Shown: piece after piece, positions 15,354-27,844 of the stretch | Numbering within the stretch: position 1 is the first letter of the stretch | Layout of the letters: every line of letters starts with the position of its first letter | NCBI RefSeq assembly: GCF_001638985.1 | Contig: NW_017265137.1 | Coordinates: forward strand, 833,054 to 897,053 | Direction: 5' to 3' | Length of the DNA: 64,000 nucleotides | Source of the DNA: Phycomyces blakesleeanus NRRL 1555(-) | Lineage: Eukaryota > Mucoromycota > Mucoromycetes > Mucorales > Phycomycetaceae | Position numbers and translations under genes: made by a program | The notes under the pieces: model-generated | Database searches by the model: none | Told to the model about the DNA's origin: nothing | Seen by the model: only the letters and a program-made list of their open reading frames with translations

Positions 15354-17553
15354 ATGGAGACTACAAAAGAAATATCATCAGGCTCTTCCTCTGCTCTCCC
15401 ACCAATGTGCTCATCGGACACTACCGATAGCTTTCCGGATGAAAAATCCCACCCAATCTTTGAGCACGCCTCAGATACTGCCATTGAAATTGGAGTTGAT
15501 ACATATGTCCTTCCTGAAGTCAAGTCGGGAGAAGTTCCTAGCGAGGTTGAACAAAAACCGAGTCGATTTAGCTTGTTCTACAATAGATATCTTCTATGGT
15601 GTCAGTAAGTCAACAGTTCTTTCCGGCCTGCCACCATTTAAACTATTAAGGAAAAAAATTTCATCTCAAAAATAATGAATCGCCAAGCTTTAAACTTCAT
15701 TATTGATCGCCCGATCTCAAACTTGTCTCTTTATTTTCGATACACAGTCTTGTAATGTGGCTTCTGTTTACAGGATTTCTGGCTGCTGCCTATGCACTCC
15801 AGGTTCCAAAGGGATACAATCCAGAGAACCTAATCCTCGGCCTTATATATGCTTGGTTCTGTATCTACATGTTCTTCTCTCATGTCTCAACAGACTATGT
15901 CACCAAACCTTGGAACATCGCCTTTGCATTCATAAACAGGCAACTATCTCATATCAGAAGTTGGATATTATCATTAGTCTACGCAATCTTTGTGTTTGCC
16001 GTAATTGCAATCACAGTATTTTCGTTACCTGAATCTGATTCATCGACACGTATACAACGTTTAATTGCCCTGGCTGGCATGATTTTATTCTTGCTTTTTG
16101 TCTTTGCCACCTCAACCGTGAGTTTTGGGTTGACTCATTCGACCGATCAAATTAATACGAGTGACTAATTGTATCATTATTCTTGTAGAACCATCGTGCT
16201 GTCAAATGGAACACAATCACCACAAGTATTCTACTCCAGTTCCTCTTGGCCTTATTCGTTTTTCGTTCCCAAGCAGGTCACGATATCTTTCAGTGGGCAT
16301 CTACCTTTGCCCAAGGTTATCTTAGCAAAGCTTGGCATGGTACTAGCTTCGTTTTCGGTGAAAATGTCGCAAATTCTGGATTGTTTGCCGTCAGTGTCTT
16401 CCCCGCTGTTATCTTCTTTGCTGCTACAGTACAGGTGCTATATTACATCAATGCCCTACAATGGCTTCTCAGGAAATGCGCCTCTGTTTTCCGAGCCATC
16501 TTAGGCGTCTCTGGAGCTGAAGCTGTGGTAGCAGTAGCGTCTGTAAGCATTTAGTTTAATAATACTTTATGAATTGGCCTCATTGTGTATTATAATCGGG
16601 TAGCCTTTCTTGGGTCAAGGCGAAAACGCTTTGTTGATCAAACCTTTCCTGCCCCTGTTAACTCCAGCCGAAATGCATCAAATTATGACATCTGGCTTTG
16701 CTACAATCTCAGGCTCTGTATTGTACGGCTACATTGCCATGGGTGTTTCCGGTCAGGCATTGCTGACATCTTGTATTATGTCGATTCCCTGTTCTCTGGC
16801 AATCTCGAAGCTACGTTATCCAGAAACAGGCGTGCCTATAACCAAAGACAAGGTGGTTGTACCTCCCAGCCAAGAAAAGCCTGCAAACATTCTCCACGCT
16901 GCTGGTGAAGGTGCTGCTATCGGTATCAACATTGCTCTCCTTATGACCGCCAACCTGATCTCCCTCCTTGCTTTGTTATATGCCGTCAATGCCGCTCTTA
17001 CCTGGATTGGAAACTTCTTGACAATTCATGAATTAACACTTCAGCTGATTACTGGGTATATTTTTGTGCCGGTAAGTAAGAATATATCTCCTCTCGCGCA
17101 CACCTAAGTACAGTAGTATGCAAACACTACAATGAAAACTTGGGCGGGTCATGGGTATAGATGTGTGTGTGTTGAGGATATTATCTTGTAAATTGTTTTC
17201 ATTTTTTTCTGACCTAAATGAGAGTATAGGTGGTATGGTTCATGGGGATTGAGAACAAGGATGTATTGCTTGTTGGTAGACTATTGGCTAACAAAATCTG
17301 GGCAAATGAGTTTGTTGCATACGATATTTTGATGACAACCTACAAAGACCTCTTGTCGGAACGTTCTCATATTATTTCCACCTATGCTCTTTGTGGTTTT
17401 GCCAACCTTGGTAGTGTTGGTCTCCAGATTGGCGTTTTGAGTGCACTAGCACCCAAGAGAGCCGGTGACATCTCTCGTCTGGCCGTATCCGCTATGATCT
17501 GTGGTGCTGTCAGTACTTGGGTATCTGCATCAATAGCAGGAATGCTAATCTAA
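15354..17553 (+). CDS. Concentrative nucleoside transporter (CNT/SLC28 family)
   Basis: This is a plasma-membrane cation-coupled importer of nucleosides. Exons are 15354-15604, 15748-16117, 16189-16542, 16604-17071 and 17230-17553, giving 588 aa. After an approximately 85-residue hydrophilic N-terminus there are about ten to thirteen hydrophobic segments. CNT signatures are present: GQGENALLIKP at the start of exon 4, GAAIGINIALL and the NEFVAYD motif in exon 5, followed by YALCGFANLGSVG. These contribute to nucleoside and cation binding in the family. All four introns are GT-AG. Substrate preference (purine or pyrimidine) cannot be read from the sequence with confidence. Confidence 0.93.
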
Positions 17554-19240
17554 AATATCATTCTTTTCATTCTTTTTATTCTACCTCATAACCTACTACT
17601 ACTTTACTTTATTTTTTCATTCGGATATCCTCTATTTTACTTTTTTATGTTCATTAACCATTTGCTTTAATCAAACATTTTATGAACATGTGTATATAAA
17701 CTTCTTTAATTTTATTTTGTTACTACTATTATACTTTGGTTGTGCTTGGGAAAAAATATCTTACTAGTTTTTGAGCTGACAACAGCATATACTGTATAAT
17801 GCATAGTATACGACATTGTAACGGCTGCAGATGCACAGCTCACGCTATCTTCCACAATAAATGTTTCAACCCAATCTAAAGCCTGTCAAAAAAAACAACA
17901 AGACTTCTTCTAAAGAAACATATTGTATTATACTTTTAAAAATCATCACATAAGCAGTAGAGCGATCTAATCTGATTATATTAAAAAAATGAATGTCTTC
18001 TTTCTTGCTGATCCCTCCAAATCTTGCAAGCTATTATACTATTTATAACACGAATTTTTGTTAAATTGAGTATAAGGGTGTATACAGTTATAACTACCTA
18101 TCAAATTTAAATCCAATTAAATCAAGCACCTTTAAAAAAAATTCAAGCTTGGGAGCGTAGGTATAGGGCAATATTATACTAAAAAATCGGAAAGAGTGCC
18201 TGGACTCATTGATATACGCCTCCATTTTAATGAAGGCACAGGACACAACGAAAGTAAACAATTTTTTATCTTGCTGTTGTTTACTTGGACAAAAACGTTC
18301 AAGCTATGGTATTGAGTGGTTCGGTATAAATATATCTGCTCCAGGAGAGGCAGAGAGGGTTACCAAAGTAACTGGTTTAGGGATGTTAACCAATCCCGGT
18401 TCACTGCATATTGCGCCAACTGACAATTTTTGGTCATATAAACTTTAAGGAGTACATTGGCACAGACTGGTGTACTGCCACAGACATATTGATAGGAATA
18501 ATTATGAAAAACACTTTCATAAGAGCTCTATTTGGTAAATACAGGACAAAGCGTTAGTCCGTCCTTATCCATCGTCATTGTCCAACAGTACAGCAGGTAA
18601 TTCTCTGGGACCAAACACCAAAAAGGCAGCGTCTAAACCGTCTTATACCTCTTTGTCTCACCAGCCCTTCTAGTCTTTTTTTTTTTTGGTTATTTTGCTA
18701 TCACGCTACCGAAGATCAATATTAATTCTTCTTTGACTGTCCTATCAAACGGCATGTATGGGATATTTTTCTCTCCTGCTTCTGTCCGTATCTTAACCTC
18801 GACAGCATTCGACTTATCCTTACATGAGGCACCTTTTCATAACCCTCCTCTCATGAGGTTATTTATACTCTAGTTTCCGTTACAATTACCAAGGTCATAT
18901 GATGTGCTCACTGGAAGTTTGTTTTTGATGAATAGTCTTCGCCCCCTGGAGTGTTGTTCCAAAAAGCACATACAGTGATAGAAAAACACAGATTAGCACT
19001 AGCTTAAGCATTTCTCTTTTATCTCCTTTTCCCCCTCTGTTCTATCCTGTATTAGACAATCTTCTTATATTTCTTATTCTCTAACTTATCCTCTTTCTCT
19101 TTCCCTTGTTCTCGGTCTTTACTTTCTTTTTCATTTAATTAAGTTCACTTTGATGGTAATTTAAAGGCTGCACATAGAGAATAGCTGCAGAGCAATAAGA
19201 TACAACCAAAAGCCAAATGTGTTAGCTATTTCAGAAACAA

Positions 19241-19612
19241 TTATATAAATTTGTATATATTTATATTTGTAAATAAGTTCATGATATTACAGGCTATAGA
19301 TAACTTTGCTTTAGATCCAAAGCGCTCCTCAGTGGAATTTGTGTATACGATAGCCATTTTGTCCCAAGCAGGTGTTAGACAATATGAATAGCCCTCTAAA
19401 GGTGTCGTCTCATAATGCACTGTATGTTTTGAAGAGAAACTGTCCCAGAAAGTCAAGTAACTGTTTGGGATAGCTTTGTTATTTCTTAGGGGCTTACTTA
19501 ACACTAACTTTGATACACAATACCAAACGTTTTGTATACAAACTTTCTTGTCCACTGTTTGGTTAGGATGAGAAATCACATAGTAGTTCATATACAACTG
19601 AGCACGAATCAT
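19241..19612 (-). pseudogene. Possible degenerate coding fragment, 123 aa, unknown
   Basis: An open frame from a plausible Met at 19612 runs 123 codons in AT-rich DNA. The residue mix looks like a folded protein (for example WDSFSSKHTVHYE, LTPAWDKMAIVY) rather than noise. No flanking exon with a matching frame was found and I recognise no family. It could be a fragment of a lineage-specific repeated gene. Function unknown. Confidence 0.25.
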
Positions 19613-20451
19613 AATGTTTCAACTTATATTTGATACAGCTTGTATTTTTTCTGTTATGGCACTATGATCTCCCAATAGCCCCCGCATTTCTTCTTATCTA
19701 CTTTGTATATAATTTGTAGACTTTTGATTTTCAGATTTCATAGCCCTCTTGATGATATCTAGAGCATACTGGTCTTAATTCTACTCGACCAACCTCATAA
19801 TTACGGCCTTTTGATTTACCTTTCTGTTTTTTTTGACTCCACCTTTTCATATTCAGTACTTTTCTATACGTTGTACCAGCTGTTATACGATATAATATAT
19901 ATATATAAGCTTATATATATATATATGTGTGTGTGTATTTACCATGTGTCGATGTCAATTCAAAATATTGGCTTTGTATGTTTCTCTTTATGTTGTGTCC
20001 AGACTTCTTGTATTCCTTATACATGCTTTCGGCTAGTGTATAGAATGCATAAAATTCATATCAATATTTAAAAGTACACATCATCTATAGCTTTCACATT
20101 GTTCTACCTCTATTCCTTTTTACTTGTAGTTTTTGCTCTGAACATTCTTAAGTTTCTGGTATAAAAAGAAGAATAGTTTAAGTGTGCGGCGAGAGTCATG
20201 AGGAAGCCATATGACTTTAGAATCCTTTTTTATTATTATTCCACATAATAGGGACACTCTATCAGAACGCACATACGTTTCCAAGTCTATTCATTAGTCA
20301 ATGATCATGCTTTATGATTGAAGACACCAAAATTCAAGAGTACAAATTTTGTCTGATATCTAGGTAATTTCAATTTGCAAAGTGATCTTGTCTTATATAT
20401 ATATATTGTCTAGATTAATCTCAAAAAAGTGTCTATAAATTTAAATATAAT

Positions 20452-20751
20452 TTGTCTACAAAAAAATCCAAAATTATCTTAATATTAAGTAAAAACAATG
20501 TTATAGCATGGATTGGTGATTTACACTTCAAGTTTGAAAATTGGGAGTGGAATGACTGTACTTGTCGAATGACGCGGATGTGTATGTTAGTGCAACACAA
20601 AAACACGTATCCACAAATAGCCGTAGATATTAAGAGATTAGCAAGGGATCTGATTATAGATGATGGGTCTGCGGGTAGTACACTAATAATAGGACACACA
20701 ATGTGTGTATATGCTAGCGTCCTCTCAAAGAAGTGTTGGCACAGACATTAA
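20452..20751 (+). pseudogene. Possible degenerate coding fragment, about 99 aa, unknown
   Basis: An open frame with protein-like composition includes YPQIAVDIKRLARDLIIDDG and STLIIGHTMC. It has the feel of a fragment of one of the large families of hypothetical proteins seen in Mucorales genomes, but this is an impression and not a match. It has no convincing upstream exon. The opposite strand is also open (20433-20699), which weakens the case. Confidence 0.2.
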
Positions 20752-21261
20752 GCTGATTTCTTTCTGTCGTTAGATTGGTTTTTGTGCATTTAGTTTAGGG
20801 CTATGCTTCTATAACAAAGGAGAAACAATATGCAGTAAACTTATATTTTTCGAAGATCCCACAATCCAATTGATTCACTATCTTTTGAACACGCTGAGGA
20901 TGACATTGGTATTAGTGTTCGCTTGAACATCTTGGAAATATATCTAAAGAAAATTATTATTATCCTTAAAGGTATTAAAATAAGAGCTTATCTCTCTTTA
21001 ATCCAAACTTAACAGACTCGATTTTGTGCCAAATGGACGGTTTTTTAATGGGCCGTATTTGTTAGTCACCAAAGTAGGACAGTTGGTCTTCTGTGCGATT
21101 ATCTTTTGTCTTGGGAATAAACCAGCATTCTTTTAAGAGTAGTTCTCTTTTTCCCTTTTTTTTATTCGTTTCATTCCCAGTCAAGAAAACAGCTTCTTTC
21201 TTTCTCTCCCTTCCATTCCACACCTTCACTATTGGTTTCATTCCCCATTCTTTCACATCTC

Positions 21262-22956
21262 ATGACCACCACACCCGAAGCATTGCCAGCCTCCTCTGCA
21301 ATGGCTCCCTCATTCACTCAAGCCATCCCACCGCCTAGTCCATTGGCCCCGTTTCCAGCTTCTGTGTCAAGCAGTCTAGTAACAAACACTGTCGGGGAAG
21401 AAGTGTCAACGCTGTTTATAGTGGGGTTTCCAGAGGATATGCAGGAACGTGAGTTCCAGAATATGTTTATTTTCTCACCTGGTTTCGAGGCTGCCACTCT
21501 CAAGGTACCTGCCAAAGATATGGAAGAAGACGTCAACTATCAGGCCAAGAAACAGACGGTATACAACAGGAAATAAGCTTTACTTTCTTAGTGCATTGTG
21601 ATTTATAGATAGAGCATTCATTCTTTAGATTGGGTTTGCCAAGTTTCGTACTCGGTCGGAAGCACTTGAGGCGCGCGATGTATTGAATGGACGCAAGGTT
21701 GACGCTGAAAAAGGATCCCTTCTTAAGGCTGAAATGGCTAAAAAGAATCTTCACACCAAACGAGGATTATCCAATGAGCTTCAGGTCATTGTTCCCCTAA
21801 CACCTAAACGGTTCCTTCCTTCGTCTCAGACTGCATTTGAAGCGTTTTATTCGGTTCCTATTAATGGTGGCTCTGGCACTGGTGTACCTGCTGGCGCTGG
21901 TACTAGCACTAGTACAAGTACAAGCACTGGCTCTGGAGCTAGCACTGGCCCTGCCACCGGTACAACCACCGGTACTGCTGCCACTACTACTACTACTACT
22001 AATACTACAGGCTCTAACTCTGGCTCTGCCGCTGCTTCTGCCGCTGCCTCTGGAACTGACACTGGCGCTGGAATTAACACTGGTACTAACGCTGGAACTG
22101 GCACTGGAGTTGGAGTTGGAGCTGGAACTGGAACTGGAGCCGGCACTGGAACTGGTGCTGGTACTGGAACTGGTATTAATAATGGGGCAGACGATATGGA
22201 TCTCTTTACCCCCAGTCCCCTCCAGGCTGTGTTTCCGGACAGCTTTGCGTCGCGGGCACCAGTAATAGAGAATTCTGTCGAGGAGTTATATGGCCCGATC
22301 CCAGCCTCGTCATCGGCTCGACTGTCATCCCACTTATACCCCAACCGCCGCTATTCAAGACACGTTCTGGAAGAACATGGCTCAAAATCTACACCTCTTC
22401 AGACAGACCGGGCTTCCTTTCGTCCTCCGATGCCAGACACACCCAATCGCTTTGCTATCAAAGCTTCCCGATTCAATTTGGGTAACATAGCAGATCAAAA
22501 CCCGCCTTGCAATACACTTTATGTTGGCAACCTTCCAGCCAATACTGATGAAGAGGAACTCAAAGCAATGTTTGCCAGTTGTACTGGATATAAAAGACTG
22601 TCTTTCCGTAACAAACCACAAGGGCCAATGTGTTTTGTTGAGTTTGAACAGGTTGTGTACGCCACCAATGCACTCCAAACTCTTCATGGAAACACTCTTT
22701 CCAATTCAGTCAAAGGAGGCATTCGACTTTCTTATAGCAAGAACCCACTGGTAGGTTATACACATATAATACTCTCATATAATACGATTCCGACTCTTTC
22801 TATTTCTGTTAACTAATTCTCCATTCATACTTTTTTTTTTCGTGATAGGGAGTACGCCAACAAGGCCAAATGAGTCCGACGGCTATTGTGCAGCCTCGCC
22901 CCAGTCTTCCATTTGATCCTCAGTTGGCGTCTCACTTGGCAAATTCCCATGCGTAA
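21262..22956 (+). CDS. Whi3/Scw1-type RNA-binding protein, two RRMs
   Basis: The protein resembles yeast Whi3/Whi4 and fission yeast Scw1, cytoplasmic RNA-binding proteins that bind cell-cycle and cell-wall mRNAs. Exons are 21262-21558, 21629-22750 and 22849-22956, giving 508 aa. A divergent first RRM lies at about residues 49-130 ([10 protein letters not shown], then IGFAKF after intron 1). A low-complexity Gly/Thr/Ala/Ser stretch covers about residues 179-287. The strongly conserved C-terminal RRM is at about 393-475 (NTLYVGNLP as RNP2, GPMCFVEFE as RNP1) and runs into the family signature [13 protein letters not shown], split by the last intron. The start is the first ATG after the in-frame upstream TTG codons. 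The low-complexity part is likely disordered and could promote condensate formation, as known for Whi3; that is inference. Confidence 0.93.
21866..22190 (+). repeat. Coding low-complexity tract (Gly/Thr/Ala/Ser-rich)
   Basis: Degenerate repeats of ggn-acn and ggn-gcn codons encode runs such as GTGAGTGTGAG within the Whi3-like gene. Synonymous bases vary along the tract, so it is not one recent microsatellite expansion. Long spurious ORFs in the other frames arise from it. Confidence 0.9.
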
Positions 22957-23450
22957 AAAAAAAGAGAGAGAAAAAACCAAAAAAAAAACCAAAAAAAAAA
23001 GAAGTTTATCATTCAAATTCATTCTGTAATCCCAACCCATTCAAATTCCATCAAATAAGTATAAAAGACAGGTGTAACGAGCATTTCATAGGATCTGATA
23101 GGTGGTCAAGAACATCTTCTTTTCTGTCAAAGGGTCCGGCCCTTTACGGACAAATAAAAACTCCGTCACTGCCTATTTGAAGCCGAACTCTGGCCTTGAT
23201 TTTTCTGCATTCTTTTGCGCGCTCCCCACCTTTTTCCATTCTTGCCATTTTACTGAGAAGTGTTCCTATACGAAACACCTCAACAAACAAAGAAGTAGAA
23301 AACGGTATGTCTTTTGTTAAATACTGTACCATGTTCCTGATCAGGTATTGGCCCATGTAGTTTGCCAATCTCTTAGCCTCCACCCACAACCCATACAAAG
23401 GACACCGGCGCTGCAGTGACAGACCTAAAAAAGTGACCTAACCCCAAAAG
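22957..23450. promoter_or_regulatory. INO1 upstream region
   Basis: This 494-bp spacer contains a TATA box (tataaaag, 23060-23067) about 390 bp before the INO1 ATG. A good donor (gtatgt, about 23305) and nearby AG sites suggest a long leader, possibly with a 5' UTR intron. The short ORF at 23102-23320 shows no homology that I recognise. The link of the TATA box to INO1 is inference. Confidence 0.4.
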
Positions 23451-25206
23451 ATGTCTCCTCCCCACAACGATACCTACCCTGCTCCTACTGCTACTGCTGC
23501 TCCCACCATGTCCCCTCCTCTCTTCAAAGTAAACTCTCCTAACGTTGAGTACACTGACTCCCACATCCAATCCAAGTACACCTACACCAACACCATCGTC
23601 TCCAAGAAGGCTGATGGTAGCCTTGTTGCCGAACCTGTCGAACAAGTTTACCAGTTTAAGACCGAACGCACTGTCCCCCGCGTTGGGTAAGATACAACTA
23701 TAGTGTAGTGCCAAATACTTTCATGGCTGCTCTTACTTATCACACTTTGTTTGTCATATAAGTTTGATGATGGTCGGCTGGGGTGGTAACAACGGTACTA
23801 CTCTCACTGCCTCTATCCTCGCTCACAAGCGCAACATTACCTGGCGCACCAAGTCTGGTGTCCAGACCCCCAACTACTTTGGCTCTCTTACTCAAGCCTC
23901 TACTGTCCGTCTTGGCGTTAGTGCTGAGGGTGAAGATGTCTACGTTCCCTTGTCCCAGATGCTCCCCATGGTTAACCCCACTGATCTTGTTATTGGTGGA
24001 TGGGATATCTCCGGACTTTCCATTGGTGATGCTATGGAGCGTGCCCAGGTGCTTGAGTACGACCTCCAGCGCCAGGTCCGCGACGAATTAGCCACCCTCA
24101 AACCCTTGCCTTCCATCTACTACCCCGATTTCATTGCCGCTAACCAGTCGGATCGCGCTGACAATTTATTGCCGGGTAACGACAAGCGTCAACACTGTGA
24201 CAAGATCCGTAAAGACATCCGTGACTTTAAGATTGCCAACAACCTCGACAAGGTTGTCGTCGTCTGGACCGCCAACACAGAGCGTTATGCTGATCTCATC
24301 CCTGGTGTGAACGACACCCCCGAGAACTTCTTGGCAGCCGTGGCTTCCTCCCACGACGAGGTTGCTCCTTCATCCATCTTTGCTTTGGCTTGTATCGAAG
24401 AAGGTGTTCCTTTCATCAACGGTTCTCCTCAGAACACCTTTGTTCCTGGTCTTTTGGCCTTAGCCGAACGTGAACGTGCATTCATCGGTGGTGACGATTT
24501 CAAGTCCGGTCAGACCAAGTTCAAGTCGGCTATCGTGGATTTCCTTGTGAATGCTGGTATTAAGCCCGTCGCAATTACCTCGTACAACCACTTGGGTAAC
24601 AACGATGGCAAGAACTTGTCGTCGCACAAGCAATTCCGCTCCAAGGAAATCTCCAAGTCTACTGTCGTAGATGATATGGTTGCTGCCAATCACTTGCTTT
24701 ACAAGAAGGACGAACATCCCGACCACACTGTCGTGATCAAGTACGTTCCTTCGGTTGGCGATTCCAAGCGTGCCCTGGATGAGTATGAGTGCGATATCTT
24801 CATGGCTGGTCGTCAGTCTATTTCCATCTACAACATCTGCGAGGACTCTTTCTTGGCCTCTCCTTTGATCATCGATCTTGTTGTTATGGCTGAATTGATG
24901 ACTCGTATTGAATACAAGACTGGTGATATGACCAAGTATAGCCGTTTCCAAAGTGTTCTCTCTATCTTGAGTTGTAAGTAGAAAACCCCAATCTTCTAGA
25001 AACCTTATTATGATGCGATAAGACTTTAAATTTAATGACTATTATTTTTATTAGATATGCTCAAGGCACCTTTGGTTACCCCTGGTACTCCCGTTGTCAA
25101 TGCCCTTGGCAGACAGCGCTCTGCTATTGAGAACATTTTCAGAGCTTGTGTTGGTTTGGCTCCCAACAACGAGATGGGTTTGGAACACAAGATTTGGAAG
25201 CAGTAA
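23451..25206 (+). CDS. INO1: Inositol-3-phosphate synthase
   Basis: The enzyme converts glucose 6-phosphate to 1D-myo-inositol 3-phosphate with NAD+, the committed step of inositol and phosphatidylinositol synthesis in the cytosol. Exons are 23451-23686, 23763-24973 and 25055-25206, giving 532 aa, the usual eukaryotic length. The NAD-binding glycine motif GWGGNNGTT is at the start of exon 2. Other family motifs are [22 protein letters not shown], the catalytic-region segment [13 protein letters not shown], and [18 protein letters not shown] in exon 3. Codon use is more GC- and C-ending than in neighbouring genes, as expected for a highly expressed enzyme. The gene converges on GET4 with 195 bp between stop codons. 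Confidence 0.97.
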
Positions 25207-25401
25207 TACAAAGAAATGAAATATCAAAAACCCAAGACATTGTTTCTCTTGGTTTGTTACAAATAAAATAAATAGCGGTATTCTTCTGTATTCTTTTTAC
25301 AAAGATTATCAGAACTATAGCAATGTTTTACAAAAAAAATGCCTTTTGTCAACTGTATTTATTTTATGTATTTATAAGTGTTTGTGTTTGTGTACATGGC
25401 T

Positions 25402-26977
25402 TTAATCAAGTTCCATGCCAGATGAGCTACCTGCAGAAATGGCAGGTGCAGAGGGGGCATTAAATAGACTGCTCAGCATATCCTGGAGAGAGTTGGATTG
25501 CTTGCGTGGTTTGGGGATATCAAAGAAAACATTGCCAATGTCATCGAGCAGCTTTGTTTTAAAAGTCATAGTCATAATAATACGTGTAACACCTTTTACG
25601 TTAGTAATCCTACTTTCTAACTTTTTTATAGTTTAAATTATATCCCAATTCTTGTATAATTACCTCTTCGAAACCTTTGTGTTCACGGTACATCTGAGCG
25701 TATGTACTACGGAGACTCTGGAAGAGATCAGTAGCATCGCGCTGTACAGTAAGGATCATCAACTGCAAAAAATTTAACCAAGGGTCCTGATAAATAATAA
25801 CGGGAGTTGGCTCCTCAGCAGGTGCACGACGAACTTCTGCATTTCCGGTGCGTGCCTGGTTGCTACACTTCAAGAAATTCTGAAGGGCGAGAGTAGCATG
25901 ATGGATATTCTTCATGGCGAGATACCTACCCATCACATCACACTTTCATTCTTAGACAACTAACCAGCCTTTTTTTTCCCCGAGTCTATAAAACTTACTG
26001 TAAGGCACCACGAGCAATATACAATCCCTGGCTTTGTGAACCTTCCTCTACTGCCCAGTCATAGGCCAATTTACCCAACAACTCAGCACTGTGATCTGTG
26101 CCCACCAAAAGATGTTCCTCTGCAGGAGCATAACGACCCTCTATATATCATAGCATAATATTAGTCCCATAACTCTTTTTGCTGTTTAAATTTCCACTAG
26201 AATATCTGGTTCTGTACCATTGAAGAACATAGTTCCAACATAGTCATGAAGTTCAGGGTCTCCTTCTGGGTACTGGCCGTGCTTTTGAGTCCAGCTGCAG
26301 TACAAGAAAAGAAGAAATATGGCATAATACTTTGGTTACCATTTTTTCCTTCCTCTATAGAACATGCATTTCATCTCTTGTTTTGTATTTCTTAAGAACA
26401 TACACAGTATGTATATAATTATGTTGTCAAATTGACTTTACCTAAAGGCATTGTTGATAAACGATTTACGCCCAGGTTCATTGGGAGGATAAAGACCCAA
26501 AATTTCTACCACGCGATCTATAATAAACAACATCAAAATCTCAACCTAGTACACCCATACACCCACACGACCACACACACATGTATTTATATACATGTGT
26601 ATACCAGTGAATCACATTTATTTACCAAGTGATACATCATCCACAGGTATATTTGCAGTATTATAGGTCTCAAGCATATAATTGGCCAAATCAGAGCCAG
26701 ATGCACTCTGTTTATGTGTCATCAATGACACAGCTCCATCATGCAGCAGTTGAATGGCATGTTGATGTTTCTGCTGCTTATTATATCTGATCAATTATCA
26801 GGGTTCAGCACATGACCTTCAAAAGTCTTGCCACGTAAAACATTTATATATATATATATATATAAAGATAGTTTACCTGCGTGCCACAGTGCGGTACATC
26901 TGGTGAGACTCATAATAGTTTCCGCTGTTTACAGAATCCTTGAGTTTTTGGAGTGTATTCTTAGTGCCTTTGAGCAT
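25402..26977 (-). CDS. GET4: Golgi-to-ER traffic protein 4 (GET4 homologue)
   Basis: Get4 with Get5 forms the cytosolic adaptor that passes tail-anchored membrane proteins from Sgt2 to Get3. Exons on the minus strand are 26977-26877, 26786-26626, 26517-26442, 26294-26198, 26138-25999, 25925-25664 and 25551-25402, giving 328 aa, close to the family length. The protein is an alpha-helical repeat (TPR-like) throughout, with the conserved opening of paired helices (GNYYESHQMYRTVARRY) and a C-terminal tail rich in Ser/Ala. The donor at 26196-26197 is a weak gtggaa, and its acceptor is the second AG of an AGAG pair; this choice keeps the frame. That junction is the least certain part of the model. 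Confidence 0.88.
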
Positions 26978-27844
26978 TATAAATCTTTGAATGAAGATGA
27001 ACTATTTGAAGAATAAAGTTTAGCAATCTCCACTTCTTCTTCTTCTCTGTCTTTGGCTCTCTGGGTGAGCGATCAATGCTCGTGACGTCACTTTATCCGC
27101 GTCGCAATGCATGGTTTTTTTGATGTCCAAGCTTTGCTGATATTCCTTTTGCTTTTTATTTTGTTTTACAAAGAATTAAAGAATACAATTAGATATATAT
27201 ATATATATATGTGTGTATGCGAAGGAGTGTAGCTTGTAATAATCACCAGATTTTTCTATTCTTCTTTATCAAGATACTCTCCTAGGATATAAACTGTAAA
27301 GAAAAAAAAAAAAAAAAGAAAAAAAGTTATAATTTATTTCTACTTGGCTATTCGATAATTGCTGTTTAATAAGTGAAATAAAATGAATCTAATGAATTTA
27401 TTGTATATCATGAATTCTTTATCAGTATACACTAATTGGTTAGACAAAAGCTTATATTCTATAAGATGTTAATTACTGTTGTCCCTCGGTCAGTAAAGAA
27501 TAACTTCCATGCTTTATTTTATAATTTCCATGAGAAACGTGAATTACAGCATAAAAATGATGGCGAAATAGAACAAATGAGAAAAACATAGTAAGAACAT
27601 TGGGCAATAATGTTGAATATTTGCATATTAAACAAATAAATTTTTGTTTCAACTAAAGAGAAAACATTCTAGCGCTTGATTATTTTATTTTTGGCTTTCG
27701 AGTATTTAAAAAGCAACAAGCCATGATATCCCTTGAAGATACTCGCCTTCTTATTCTCCATCTCTCTTACTTCATTATATCTTTTACTGTGCTTAGTACT
27801 TGACATATATAACCTTACTCCCATCCCGTATAATTCACTACAAA
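26978..27844. promoter_or_regulatory. Divergent intergenic region, GET4 / ankyrin gene
   Basis: This 867-bp spacer carries promoters for both genes. A TATA box (tatataa) at 27806-27812 lies about 35 bp upstream of the ankyrin-gene ATG. It has a TA microsatellite at 27193-27212 and an A-rich run at 27300-27325. No other feature was seen. Confidence 0.55.

Larger units (their letters stand above)
17554..21261. other. 3.7 kb gene-poor region
   Basis: No intact gene is recognised. The region contains two protein-like but isolated ORFs (annotated separately), a pyrimidine-rich stretch at about 19010-19140, and a TA/GT microsatellite near 19891-19936. The last few hundred bases are pyrimidine-rich and probably form the promoter and 5' leader of the Whi3-like gene. 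Confidence 0.55.

Noticed and set aside
11472..17553. Possible functional cluster of dysferlin-domain, DUF4112 and transporter genes
   Set aside because: They are tandem by position only; each has its own spacer and no shared pathway is evident.
18209..18448. 79-codon plus-strand ORF in the gene-poor gap
   Set aside because: No motif, no partner exon, and AT-rich context; not distinguishable from chance.
21837..22344. Long overlapping ORFs in other frames and on the opposite strand (Leu-rich plus strand, Val/Pro-rich minus strand)
   Set aside because: They are shadows of the low-complexity tract in the Whi3-like gene; composition is an artefact of repeated codons.
24460..24951. 163-codon minus-strand ORF over INO1
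   Set aside because: It lies entirely inside a highly conserved coding exon on the other strand.
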